Assembly: GCA_000621985.1 (NCBI GenBank)
Contig: JHWW01000001.1
Coordinates: forward strand, 62,001 to 126,000
DNA: 64,000 nt
Origin: Lachnospiraceae bacterium V9D3004
GTDB lineage: Bacteria; Bacillota; Clostridia; Lachnospirales; Lachnospiraceae
Reading direction: 5' to 3'
Shown: piece by piece, positions 34,045 to 42,745 of the stretch
Layout: each line of letters begins with the position of its first letter
Numbering within the stretch: the stretch's first letter is position 1
Translations under genes and position numbers: made by a program
The notes under the pieces: generated by a model
Seen by the model: only the letters and a program-made list of their open reading frames with translations
The model's database searches: none
What the model was told of the DNA's origin: nothing

Positions 34045-35388
34045 ATGGCAAAAGAGAGAGTTATTCAGTTTGGCGAGGGAGGTTTCCTTCGTGGATTTGT
34101 GGATTATTTTCTTCACAAGCTTAATGAAAAGGGCGTGTGGGAAGGTAAGGTTGTAATAGTTCAGCCTATTGAAAAAGGAATGTGCGAAACACTTATGGCT
34201 CAGAACTGTGAGTACAATCTGTATCTGCGCGGTATAGAGAACGGTGAGGTTGTAAATGAGCGCACACATATAGAAGTAGTAAGTCGTTGCGTCAATCCGT
34301 ATAAGGAATTTGATTCGTATCTGGAACTTGCACTCAATCCCGATATTCGTTTTATTATATCCAATACTACGGAAGCAGGGATAGAGTATCTTGGAACGGA
34401 GAAAATTGATGACCGACCGGCAAAGAGTTATCCGGCAAAGCTTACCCAGCTTTTATATAAGCGTTATGATGCAGGGCTTCCGGGACTTATTCTTATTCCT
34501 TGTGAGCTTATAGATAATAACGCTGGTTTTCTTAAAGAATATATATTAAAATATGCTGATCTGTGGAAGCTTCCTCAAGGCTTTGTAAAATGGATCAATG
34601 AAGAATGTGACTTCTGTAATTCTCTTGTGGACAGGATCGTTACGGGTTATCCAAGGGATGAAGCGGAAGAATTATGGAAAGAGATCGGCTACCGGGATAA
34701 TATGCTTGATACAGCCGAGATATTCCATCTGTGGGTTATCGAAGGACATCATGAAGATGAACTTCCGTTTAACAGGGCAGGATTCAATATCGTATGGACG
34801 GATGATGTTAAACCGTATAAAAAACGCAAAGTTCGTATTCTTAACGGAGGTCATACGTCAATGGTGCTCGGAGCATATCTGTACGGACTTACGACGGTCG
34901 GTGAGTGCCTGAAAGATGAGACTGTATCCGCATTTCTGAAAAAATGCATATTTGATGAGATTGTTCCGACACTTGGTAATACGGAAACCGATATTAATTT
35001 TGCTAAGGCGGTATTTGAGCGATTCGCCAATCCATTTATCAAACATCAGTTATTGTCAATAGCGCTTAATTCGGTAAGCAAGTTCCAGGTTCGTGTGCTT
35101 CCGACAATTCTTGAATATAAGGAAAAGTTCGGAGCATATCCGCCGGCACTGACATTTTCACTTGCGGCTCTCATATCATTTTATCGTACGGACAATGCAA
35201 ATGACGGCGAGGATATAATGGCATATATGAAGGAAGCATCCGTTGCCGATATTCTTAAGAGGTCGGATTATTGGGACTGCGATCTTTCAGATATGTATGA
35301 GCAGGTCAACGGTTATTATGAGTTGATTCAAAGTAACGGTATGAAGGCTGCTTATGAGGTCATATTGGCAGAGAAAGAGGCATATTAA
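34045..35388 (+). CDS. uxaB: Tagaturonate reductase (UxaB)
   Basis: A 447-aa mannitol dehydrogenase-family enzyme that interconverts D-tagaturonate and D-altronate. It opens with VIQFGEGGFLRGFVDYF and has FIISNTTEAGI, LIPCELIDNNAG, the catalytic KKRKVRILNGGHTSMVLGAYLYG and a helical C-terminus. The length and the GEGGFLRGF start are UxaB-like and distinct from the UxuB-like gene at 29.1 kb. The ATG at 34045 follows AAGGTGAG. Its last base is the first base of uxaA. Confidence 0.92.
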   Translation: MAKERVIQFGEGGFLRGFVDYFLHKLNEKGVWEGKVVIVQPIEKGMCETLMAQNCEYNLYLRGIENGEVVNERTHIEVVSRCVNPYKEFDSYLELALNPDIRFIISNTTEAGIEYLGTEKIDDRPAKSYPAKLTQLLYKRYDAGLPGLILIPCELIDNNAGFLKEYILKYADLWKLPQGFVKWINEECDFCNSLVDRIVTGYPRDEAEELWKEIGYRDNMLDTAEIFHLWVIEGHHEDELPFNRAGFNIVWTDDVKPYKKRKVRILNGGHTSMVLGAYLYGLTTVGECLKDETVSAFLKKCIFDEIVPTLGNTETDINFAKAVFERFANPFIKHQLLSIALNSVSKFQVRVLPTILEYKEKFGAYPPALTFSLAALISFYRTDNANDGEDIMAYMKEASVADILKRSDYWDCDLSDMYEQVNGYYELIQSNGMKAAYEVILAEKEAY

Positions 35389-36884
35389 TGCAGGAATATA
35401 TTAAGATTAACCGTGATGATAATGTGGCAGTTGCGCTCCGCGATATGAGTAAGGGAGAAAAGGTTGTAATTGACGGTAATGAGACATTCCTTGAGGAAGA
35501 TATTGCAAGGGGACATAAGTTTACACTTATTGATATTGCGGAAGGCATGCCTGTTATCAAGTACGGTTTTCCGATAGGATACACAACGGAGTATGTGAAG
35601 AGAGGGTCACATGTCCATGTCCATAATATTAAAACGGGCCTTGGAGACGATCTCGAATATGAATATCATCCGGCTTGTGTTAATGTATCTTCGAATGATC
35701 TTACGGAAGAAGAAAAGTATTTTTACGGTTACGAAAGAGCAGACGGTCGCGTTGGAATCCGTAATGAGATATGGATCATTCCCACAGTGGGATGTGTCAA
35801 TTCCATTGCATCCGATATCGCGGGGAGGTGTAAGGATCTTACCTGTGACAGCATTGATGATGTGGTATCATTTGAACATCCTTACGGCTGCTCCCAGATG
35901 GGAGACGATGAAGAAAATACAAGGCTTGTGCTTACTGCACTTATGAAGCACCCCAACGCGGGGGGAGTACTTGTTCTGGGACTTGGGTGTGAGAATTCCA
36001 ACATTGAAGTTCTTAAACCGTATCTGAATACATACGACAGCAGTAGAATAAAATTCCTTCAGTGTCAGGATGTGGAGGATGAAGTCGCGGAAGGTGTCTC
36101 GATCGTAGAAGAACTGGCTGCACTTGCAAAGAATGATGTCCGTACTAAGATTCCGGTTGATAAGCTGGTTGTCGGCTTAAAATGCGGAGGCTCTGACGGA
36201 CTTAGCGGAATAACAGCCAATCCGTCTGTAGGAATATTATCCGATATAGTCACTTCGGCGGGAGGAAGTACAATTCTTACCGAAGTACCCGAGATGTTCG
36301 GCGCTGAGACGATACTTATGGACAGGTGCAAGAACAAAGAAATATTCGAAAAGACCGTTAAGCTTATCAATGATTTTAAAGATTATTACAGAAGGCACGG
36401 ACAGACGATATACGAGAATCCTTCTCCCGGTAATAAAAAGGGAGGAATATCAACACTTGAAGATAAGGCTCTCGGATGCACACAAAAATCAGGCTCATCA
36501 CAGGTTGTTGATGTACTTGCCTACGGTGAATGTGTGAAAGAAAAAGGACTTAATCTCTTAAGCGCTCCCGGTAACGACCTGGTTGCCAGCACTGCTCTTG
36601 CGGTCAGCGGCGCGCAGATCGTGTTATTTACAACAGGAAGGGGTACTCCATTTGCAAGTGCCGTTCCGACGGTAAAGATATCTACCAATACACCGCTTGC
36701 GGTTAAGAAAAAAAACTGGATCGATTTTGATGCGGGAAGGCTTCTTGAAGAAGGAATGAATGTAGATATTATCGGAAAAGAATTATATGATTATGTCCTG
36801 GTCATTGCTAACGGAAAAAAAGTAAAAAGTGAAGAAAAAGGATATCACGACCTTGCGATATTCAAGCAGGGCGTGACGTTATGA
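35388..36884 (+). CDS. uxaA: Altronate dehydratase (UxaA)
   Basis: A 498-aa UxaA-family dehydratase converting D-altronate to KDG. The N-terminal SAF-like domain (1-100) is followed by the large domain with GYERADGRVGIRNE, FEHPYGCSQMGDD, GLKCGGSDGLSGI and FTTGRGTPFASAVPT. The conserved Cys and His residues of the iron site are present. It is translationally coupled to uxaB by ATGA-type overlap. Confidence 0.94.
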   Translation: MQEYIKINRDDNVAVALRDMSKGEKVVIDGNETFLEEDIARGHKFTLIDIAEGMPVIKYGFPIGYTTEYVKRGSHVHVHNIKTGLGDDLEYEYHPACVNVSSNDLTEEEKYFYGYERADGRVGIRNEIWIIPTVGCVNSIASDIAGRCKDLTCDSIDDVVSFEHPYGCSQMGDDEENTRLVLTALMKHPNAGGVLVLGLGCENSNIEVLKPYLNTYDSSRIKFLQCQDVEDEVAEGVSIVEELAALAKNDVRTKIPVDKLVVGLKCGGSDGLSGITANPSVGILSDIVTSAGGSTILTEVPEMFGAETILMDRCKNKEIFEKTVKLINDFKDYYRRHGQTIYENPSPGNKKGGISTLEDKALGCTQKSGSSQVVDVLAYGECVKEKGLNLLSAPGNDLVASTALAVSGAQIVLFTTGRGTPFASAVPTVKISTNTPLAVKKKNWIDFDAGRLLEEGMNVDIIGKELYDYVLVIANGKKVKSEEKGYHDLAIFKQGVTL

Positions 36885-36900
36885 TACAAGGAGATTATTT

Positions 36901-38322
36901 ATGAAAGAATTTATGGGAAAAGATTTTCTTTTGGATACGGATGTAGCAAAAGAATTATATGAAAAGTTTGCCGATATGAAAAAAATACCGGTGCTCGATT
37001 ATCATTGTCATATCAATCCGCAGGAGATATACGAAGACAGACAGTTCGATAATATTGCACAGGTATGGCTTGGCGGAGATCATTACAAGTGGCGTCAGAT
37101 GCGAACGAACGGCGTTGATGAAAAGTATATCACAGGCGATGCCTCAGATCGTGAGAAATTTCAAAAGTGGGCGGAGACTATGCCGAAACTGATCGGTAAT
37201 CCTCTCTATCACTGGTCGCATCTTGAGCTTAGATATTATTTTGGTTATCAGGGAAATCTTAACAAAGATACGGCTGAAGAAGTGTGGAATCTCTGCAATG
37301 AAAAATTAAGGAGCAGCGATTTTTCCGTTCGTAATCTTATCCGTATGTCTAATGTAAAGCTTATATGTACGACGGATGATCCTGTCGATGATCTTGGCTG
37401 GCATAAGAAGATAAAAGAAGATTCTTCATTTGACGTACAGGTACTTCCGGCATGGAGACCTGACAAAGCCTGCAATATAGAAAAACCTGATTTTGCGGAA
37501 TATATTAAAAAATTATCCGAAGTATCAGGTGTAGCCATTACAGATTTTGCATCTTTGATGACTGCTTTGTCAAAAAGGCTTGATTACTTTGCGGAAAACG
37601 GATGTAATGTAAGTGATCACGGACTTAATTATGTGACTTATGCACCTGCATCCACAGAAGAGATTGACGGGATATTAAAGAAGGCGCTTGCAGGAGAGAC
37701 TGTAAGTGAATTTGAAGATCGTCAGTATAAGACAGCATTCATGACCGGTATGGCAAAAGAATACTGTAAACGTGACTGGGTAATGCAGCTTCATTACGGA
37801 TGTAAACGGGATAACAATGCATACATGTACGAAAAGATCGGACCTGATACGGGATTTGACTGTATCAATAATTACGCTCCTGCAGCAGAACTGGCAGACT
37901 ATCTTAATGCATTATCTGCAACAAATGAAGTGCCTAAGACTATAATATATTCACTTAATCCAATGGATGATGCCGTTATCGGAACAATAATCGGATGCTT
38001 CCAGGGCGGAGGCGTTAAGAACAGAATTCAGCAGGGATCTGCATGGTGGTTCAATGATCATTACACAGGAATGGTCAACCAGCTTAAGTCACTTGCCAAT
38101 CTGTCATGCCTTGGTAATTTTGTCGGAATGCTCACGGATTCCCGTTCATTTTTATCATATACAAGACATGATTATTTCAGGAGGATCATGTGTCAGCTGA
38201 TCGGCGGCTGGGTTGAGAACGGCGAATTCCCGTATGATGAAAAGATACTTGGCGAGATCATTAAGGGAATATCTTATAATAATGCAGTGGAATATTTCGG
38301 ATTTGAGCTTGAGAAGGCATAA
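36901..38322 (+). CDS. uxaC: Glucuronate/galacturonate isomerase (UxaC)
   Basis: A 473-aa amidohydrolase-fold isomerase acting on D-glucuronate and D-galacturonate, the first step of both hexuronate branches. It has the metal motif LDYHCHINPQEI, TTDDPVDDL, LHYGCKRDNN and RIQQGSAWWFNDH, with FVGMLTDSRSFLSY near the end. AAGGAG lies 7 nt before the ATG. It is the last gene of the dctPQM-uxaBAC run. Confidence 0.95.
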   Translation: MKEFMGKDFLLDTDVAKELYEKFADMKKIPVLDYHCHINPQEIYEDRQFDNIAQVWLGGDHYKWRQMRTNGVDEKYITGDASDREKFQKWAETMPKLIGNPLYHWSHLELRYYFGYQGNLNKDTAEEVWNLCNEKLRSSDFSVRNLIRMSNVKLICTTDDPVDDLGWHKKIKEDSSFDVQVLPAWRPDKACNIEKPDFAEYIKKLSEVSGVAITDFASLMTALSKRLDYFAENGCNVSDHGLNYVTYAPASTEEIDGILKKALAGETVSEFEDRQYKTAFMTGMAKEYCKRDWVMQLHYGCKRDNNAYMYEKIGPDTGFDCINNYAPAAELADYLNALSATNEVPKTIIYSLNPMDDAVIGTIIGCFQGGGVKNRIQQGSAWWFNDHYTGMVNQLKSLANLSCLGNFVGMLTDSRSFLSYTRHDYFRRIMCQLIGGWVENGEFPYDEKILGEIIKGISYNNAVEYFGFELEKA

Positions 38323-38344
38323 TGCATAAGGGTAGGAGGGTCAT

Positions 38345-38815
38345 ATGGAGTTCAATTATACGTACAAGATCAAAGCCTCAGACATGTGGCAAATGTATAT
38401 GTACAACATTTATTCGTCATATCTTTGCATATTTAATGTTATATGTATGCTGTCATCGGTTGCGCTTCTTATTGCTCTGTGGTCAGACTCTCCTGACTGG
38501 GTGAGATTTTTGCTATTGGTATTCTTATCACTATTCACGGTAATACAGCCGTATGGGATATACAATCGCGCAAAAAAAGCAGTAGCCGGAATTCAAGATG
38601 AGATCCAACTTAACTTTAACGAGTCTGGAATTAAGGTTGTTTTGGGTAATAAGTCGGAGTTCAAACCATGGAAAGACGTAAAGCGAATTGCAATATATCC
38701 GACAGTGATCGTAATATATACCGACAATATTCACGGATATGTGATAGCGAACAGAGTGCTTGCGGATTCTAAGAAAGAATTCAGAAGCTGGATTAAGACA
38801 AAACGGAAGAAATAA
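38345..38815 (+). CDS. YcxB-like membrane protein
   Basis: A 156-aa protein with two closely spaced membrane helices (about 25-48 and 55-75) and a C-terminal PH-like cytoplasmic region (LNFNESGIKVVLGNKSEFKP; YPTVIVIYTDNIHGYVI). This is the layout of the YcxB family. Function unknown. GGAGGG precedes the ATG. It may be read through from uxaC but is not an obvious part of the uronate pathway. Confidence 0.6.
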   Translation: MEFNYTYKIKASDMWQMYMYNIYSSYLCIFNVICMLSSVALLIALWSDSPDWVRFLLLVFLSLFTVIQPYGIYNRAKKAVAGIQDEIQLNFNESGIKVVLGNKSEFKPWKDVKRIAIYPTVIVIYTDNIHGYVIANRVLADSKKEFRSWIKTKRKK

Positions 38816-38857
38816 ACATTGCAAACCTTCTGTTAAAAGTATATAATTAGTATATTC

Positions 38858-38962
38858 CTTAAAAGAAGTCTTGAAGAGCGTGTTGCTGAATATGCTGGCA
38901 GATTGGGACTTGATGGTGAATATGACTGGGGAGAACCTGTGGAAAGAGAGGTATGGGAATGA
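38858..38962 (+). pseudogene. Remnant of an AbrB/MazE-family antitoxin C-terminus
   Basis: The frame to the TGA at 38960-38962 reads LKRSLEERVAEYAGRLGL then DGEYDWGEPVEREVWE. The SLEER-AEY-G and (F/Y)DWGEPVGRE-like pattern is characteristic of the tails of AbrB/MazE-type antitoxins in Clostridia. The frame upstream closes with TAA at 38834 and no DNA-binding swapped-hairpin part or toxin gene is present. It is therefore a decayed fragment. Confidence 0.5.
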
Positions 38963-39038
38963 ACATCTTCGATTAAGGTGACAGCCAGCTTGAACTAATG
39001 AAAAATATCAAATCATATATGAAAGGATAATACCAAAG

Positions 39039-40175
39039 ATGAGCTTCAAAAAGAAAATGAAAATAGAACGCTTTGTGTATATATTTTTAGGTGTTTTAGG
39101 ATTTTTCTGCGTAGGCAGAAGTATAGGTATATTTATTGATACTGTTAAAAAAACTACTGAAAAAAAGATGACCGGACTTGAACATTTTATAATGATTGCA
39201 GCCCTGCTTTTGATCATTTTTGCAGCTATTTATATTAATATCTGTCTTCATGAAACCGGTCATCTGATCTTCGGAATTATGACGGGATACCGGTTTAATT
39301 CTATAAGATTCGGAAGGCTTATGCTGGCAAAAAAGGAAGACGGAAAACTGCATTTTTGCAGGTATAATATGCCAGGTACAGGAGGGCAGTGTATAATGTC
39401 AGCTCCTGATACGGACACGAAAAATATGCCGGTTGTATTGTATAATCTGGGCGGTATTATCATGAATATGATCGTGTTCCTGATCGGTGCGGGTATATAT
39501 TTCGGATTGAAAGATTCGTATCCGACAATAGGGATTTCTTTTCTTATATTCGCCATGACTTCTCTGGTCATTTTTATACTGAATGGAATACCGTTACCGC
39601 AGATGGGTACTGATGGTGCCAATGCGATTATTTTAAGTAAAGATACATATGCCAGAGTTGCATTAAAAAATCAGTTGGAAACGATCAGATATCTTGCCGA
39701 TAATTATTCTATTCGCGAGATGCCTGCAGAATTATTTTCGTTTGACAGATCGGTACCTATGACTAATCCGCTCATCACTTCGCAGGCTGTAAGCTGTTTA
39801 AATTATTATTGTGTTAATAAGATGTATCCGGAAGCAAAAGAAATGGCAATATTTATTCTTGAAAATGCTAAGAGTATTAATCAGCTTCATGAAAAGATAT
39901 TGTACGGAGAGCTGTTATTTATGACGATAGTTGTCGACAGAGATAATGAGTCAGCAAGAAAGCAATTCGAATCCCATAAAAAAGAATTACTGAAAACAGC
40001 CGGCTTTATATCTATACAGAGAGATTTGTACGCATACTATTCACTCGTAGAAAAAGACGAAAAAAAAGCAGCTCAATATGCAAGGCGATTTGAGAACAGT
40101 GTAAAGCATTATCCCTATCCTAAAGACGCAGCCATAGAAAAGGAACAATTCGATATGGTGGCGACTTTAGGATAA
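39039..40175 (+). CDS. Membrane metalloprotease-like protein (M50 type)
   Basis: A 378-aa protein. The zinc motif HETGH lies in a membrane helix (NICLHETGHLIFG, about 70-82). The second M50 motif appears as LNGIPLPQMGTDGANAI near 187-203, where classical members have NLxPxPxLDG. Four or five spans occupy the first 200 residues. The last 170 residues are a helical soluble domain, perhaps TPR-like. It could be a site-2 protease relative, a transporter-maturation protease or an anti-sigma/processing factor. Target unknown. A rather distant AAAGGA precedes the ATG. Confidence 0.7.
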   Translation: MSFKKKMKIERFVYIFLGVLGFFCVGRSIGIFIDTVKKTTEKKMTGLEHFIMIAALLLIIFAAIYINICLHETGHLIFGIMTGYRFNSIRFGRLMLAKKEDGKLHFCRYNMPGTGGQCIMSAPDTDTKNMPVVLYNLGGIIMNMIVFLIGAGIYFGLKDSYPTIGISFLIFAMTSLVIFILNGIPLPQMGTDGANAIILSKDTYARVALKNQLETIRYLADNYSIREMPAELFSFDRSVPMTNPLITSQAVSCLNYYCVNKMYPEAKEMAIFILENAKSINQLHEKILYGELLFMTIVVDRDNESARKQFESHKKELLKTAGFISIQRDLYAYYSLVEKDEKKAAQYARRFENSVKHYPYPKDAAIEKEQFDMVATLG

Positions 40176-40229
40176 GGATTGAAGAAAGTTTAGGATCGCT
40201 CAGACTCCTGAATATGGTACATACAGGGA

Positions 40230-42410
40230 TTATATTTTCCCGGCCTGATCCTCATACTCCCATATAAGCTCTTCCAATGTCTGATACAGTCTGTCGGGTT
40301 CGACAGGTTTGGACAGATGTGCATTCATGCCAACCTGCAATGACCTTTGGACATCCTCATCGAATGCATTGGCGGTCATTGCGATTATAGGAATTGAAGA
40401 GGCATCTTTTCTGTCAAGAGCTCTGATTGAAGAAGCAGCTTCAAGTCCGTCCATTTCGGGCATTCTTATATCCATGAGGATCGCATCGTAATAGAATTCT
40501 TCACTGCTTGCAAACATATCAAGGGCAATGCGGCCATTTGCGGCATATTCGGTAACAGTGTCTTTTACAGCAAGAATTTCTTTCATTATCTCTGCATTAA
40601 TTTCAATATCTTCGGCAAGAAGAATCTTTTTTTCTTTAAGGTCGGCGCGTTGTTTTTTCTTGAAAAGACTCGTATTATTCTTGCGGGCAATTCTCTCGAA
40701 TTCATCTATGACGTTCGATGCAAAGAGAGGTTTGGCAAGAAAACTGTCCACGCCTATATGAAGTGCTTCATCAACGATCTCATCCCAGTTAAATGATGTA
40801 AGAATTATCACAGTTGTTTCATTGTCATAACGCTTTCTGATCTCTTTGGAAACTTCCAAACCATCCATTCCGGGCATTTTCCAGTCAAGTAAAACAAGGT
40901 TATAGTGTTCCTGCTTGGTGTGTGCGACTTCGAGCATATTAAGAGCTTCCTGCCCGCTTAAAGCAATATCAGACTTGATCGCGATCTCATCAAGTACAAG
41001 TCTTGCGTGCTCGGCAGCAACTTCTTCGTCATCAACAACCAGTACTCTAAGGTCTTTCAGGATTAAATAATCGCTGTCTATGCCGGTGTTCTCGCTGTTC
41101 TTTAACGTTACGATTATAGTGAATTCCGTGCCTTCTCCTTTTTTGGATCTGACAGTGATACTGCCGCTCATCAGTTCAACGATATTCTTTGTGATGGCCA
41201 TACCGAGCCCGGTACTTCCGTACTTATTGTTGCTGTTGTTATTTTCCTGGGTGAACGAATCAAATATCTTTGGAATAAATGATTCATCCATTCCTATACC
41301 GGTATCTTTTATTGTGAACTTGAGCGTACTTCTGTCCTCATAGCAATTGGTCCGTTCAATGGTAAGATTGACATCACCCGGTGCATCTGTGAATTTGATG
41401 GCGTTGCTGAGAATATTTATAAGGACCTGCTTAAGTTTCATATCATCGCCAATGTAATAATCAGCTACTCCGCCGATAAGTTTGCATTCATATTTTAAGC
41501 CTTTTTCATTGCACTGGGACATGACCATTGTATCGATCTGTTCACTAATAACGCTTTCACGGATAAGGTAGGTTAACATCCAGTCGGTACCATGTATCGG
41601 TACATAGCTTAAGGTTTCTTTAATTCCGTCATATGTAAATGATACGACGCCTTCCTGCATATTGTTGAAATGGCTTTTGACAGAATCATAATCATATCCG
41701 TCTTCGTATTCCGCTTTGCCAAGAGCAGTGATAAGATTATCGTCAGCTGATAAGCCGCCCAGTACAAGGCCGGTGAAGGACACACCATCGGATTTGCATA
41801 TATTACAAAAAGTGGTGCTGTTATCGTATTTATCGAGAGATACCGCATCAAGGAAGCGATCCATACTTATTTCCATAAATGCGGCAACTAAAGTTTGTCC
41901 GGCTAGGTTTAACCGATCCACGGGCATGGCTACAATGATTTTCTTTTCACCATTATTTTCAGTTTTTACGGAAATAACAGGGCTGTTTATTGAGTTATAA
42001 TCAAAACCATATGTGTCTATATCATTTCTTGTGCCGCGCGATGTGTATATCAGTCCGGATTCGTTAACAAATGCAAATTTTTCAAGACCATAGAGTTGTT
42101 TCATTCTGGCCTGGTATGTCTGCAGATTTTCCTGACTGCTCAGATCGTTTTTTTCTATAAGTCCGATGGCAACATCCATATCGTTAATATAATCATCAAG
42201 AGTGGATGCTACGACCTGTTCACGTCTTCCTGCCAATTCATCAAGATATAACAGACTGACATTTCTGACAGCTTTTTGAGCATCATGGCCTGCGCTGTTA
42301 CCCATCCAGACAGTTCCGGCTATAAGAATAAGAGCAATCAATATACCTCCGATGACTGTAGCCTTGATTATTCCGCCTTTATTGTTTTTATCCAAATACT
42401 CTGTTTTCAC
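40230..42410 (-). CDS. Hybrid histidine kinase lacking phosphoacceptor domain and second membrane helix
   Basis: A 726-aa protein. TM1 lies at about 13-35, followed by an extracytoplasmic Cache-like sensor (about 40-285), an HATPase_c domain (about 300-450; [28 protein letters not shown]), REC1 (about 458-580; VVDDEE, LLDWKMP, AKPL) and REC2 (about 598-715; [20 protein letters not shown]). No HisKA motif (HEIRTP) and no second TM exist: the sensor end SEQID runs directly into [15 protein letters not shown], which in the paralogue at 44.4 kb follows the HisKA domain (NDMVLAQCKDKGLTYN). This points to an in-frame deletion near 41520-41545. The product should not autophosphorylate normally and its ATPase would face outward. 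Confidence 0.88.
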   Translation of the reverse strand: MKTEYLDKNNKGGIIKATVIGGILIALILIAGTVWMGNSAGHDAQKAVRNVSLLYLDELAGRREQVVASTLDDYINDMDVAIGLIEKNDLSSQENLQTYQARMKQLYGLEKFAFVNESGLIYTSRGTRNDIDTYGFDYNSINSPVISVKTENNGEKKIIVAMPVDRLNLAGQTLVAAFMEISMDRFLDAVSLDKYDNSTTFCNICKSDGVSFTGLVLGGLSADDNLITALGKAEYEDGYDYDSVKSHFNNMQEGVVSFTYDGIKETLSYVPIHGTDWMLTYLIRESVISEQIDTMVMSQCNEKGLKYECKLIGGVADYYIGDDMKLKQVLINILSNAIKFTDAPGDVNLTIERTNCYEDRSTLKFTIKDTGIGMDESFIPKIFDSFTQENNNSNNKYGSTGLGMAITKNIVELMSGSITVRSKKGEGTEFTIIVTLKNSENTGIDSDYLILKDLRVLVVDDEEVAAEHARLVLDEIAIKSDIALSGQEALNMLEVAHTKQEHYNLVLLDWKMPGMDGLEVSKEIRKRYDNETTVIILTSFNWDEIVDEALHIGVDSFLAKPLFASNVIDEFERIARKNNTSLFKKKQRADLKEKKILLAEDIEINAEIMKEILAVKDTVTEYAANGRIALDMFASSEEFYYDAILMDIRMPEMDGLEAASSIRALDRKDASSIPIIAMTANAFDEDVQRSLQVGMNAHLSKPVEPDRLYQTLEELIWEYEDQAGKI

Positions 42411-42745
42411 ATCATAGCTTTGAATTCATCTCTCATTTTTAATAATTCATCAGACAATTCCACATAAGGAGCCTCGGTTTTTGCCCTTGACAATTCCGTT
42501 ATCTCGGATACCTTATCATATATCGGTGTTATCGACAGATTGGCAACGGCACCTTTTAGCGCATGTGCCGCATCAAAGAGCCTGTCTATATCATTTGAGA
42601 CGGCAGCTTCCTTAATGATCTCAAAATTCTCGTTATCCGGGAGCATCCCCACAAGCCTGAGATACAAATTTTCATTGTTAACACATCTTTTTAATCCGAC
42701 TTCAACATCGGCTCCGTATTCTTTTAATTTTTCAATCGTGATCAT
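42407..42745 (-). CDS. Free-standing HPt phosphotransfer protein
   Basis: A 112-aa four-helix HPt domain with the phosphoacceptor motif [12 protein letters not shown]. It overlaps both neighbours (4 nt with the downstream kinase, 14 nt with the upstream EAL gene), so it is tightly coupled within the operon. It can shuttle phosphate between receiver domains of the hybrid kinases and the response regulators. The ATG at 42745 is preferred because AAGGAG lies 7 nt upstream; an ATG two codons earlier touches that site. Confidence 0.9.
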   Translation of the reverse strand: MITIEKLKEYGADVEVGLKRCVNNENLYLRLVGMLPDNENFEIIKEAAVSNDIDRLFDAAHALKGAVANLSITPIYDKVSEITELSRAKTEAPYVELSDELLKMRDEFKAMM

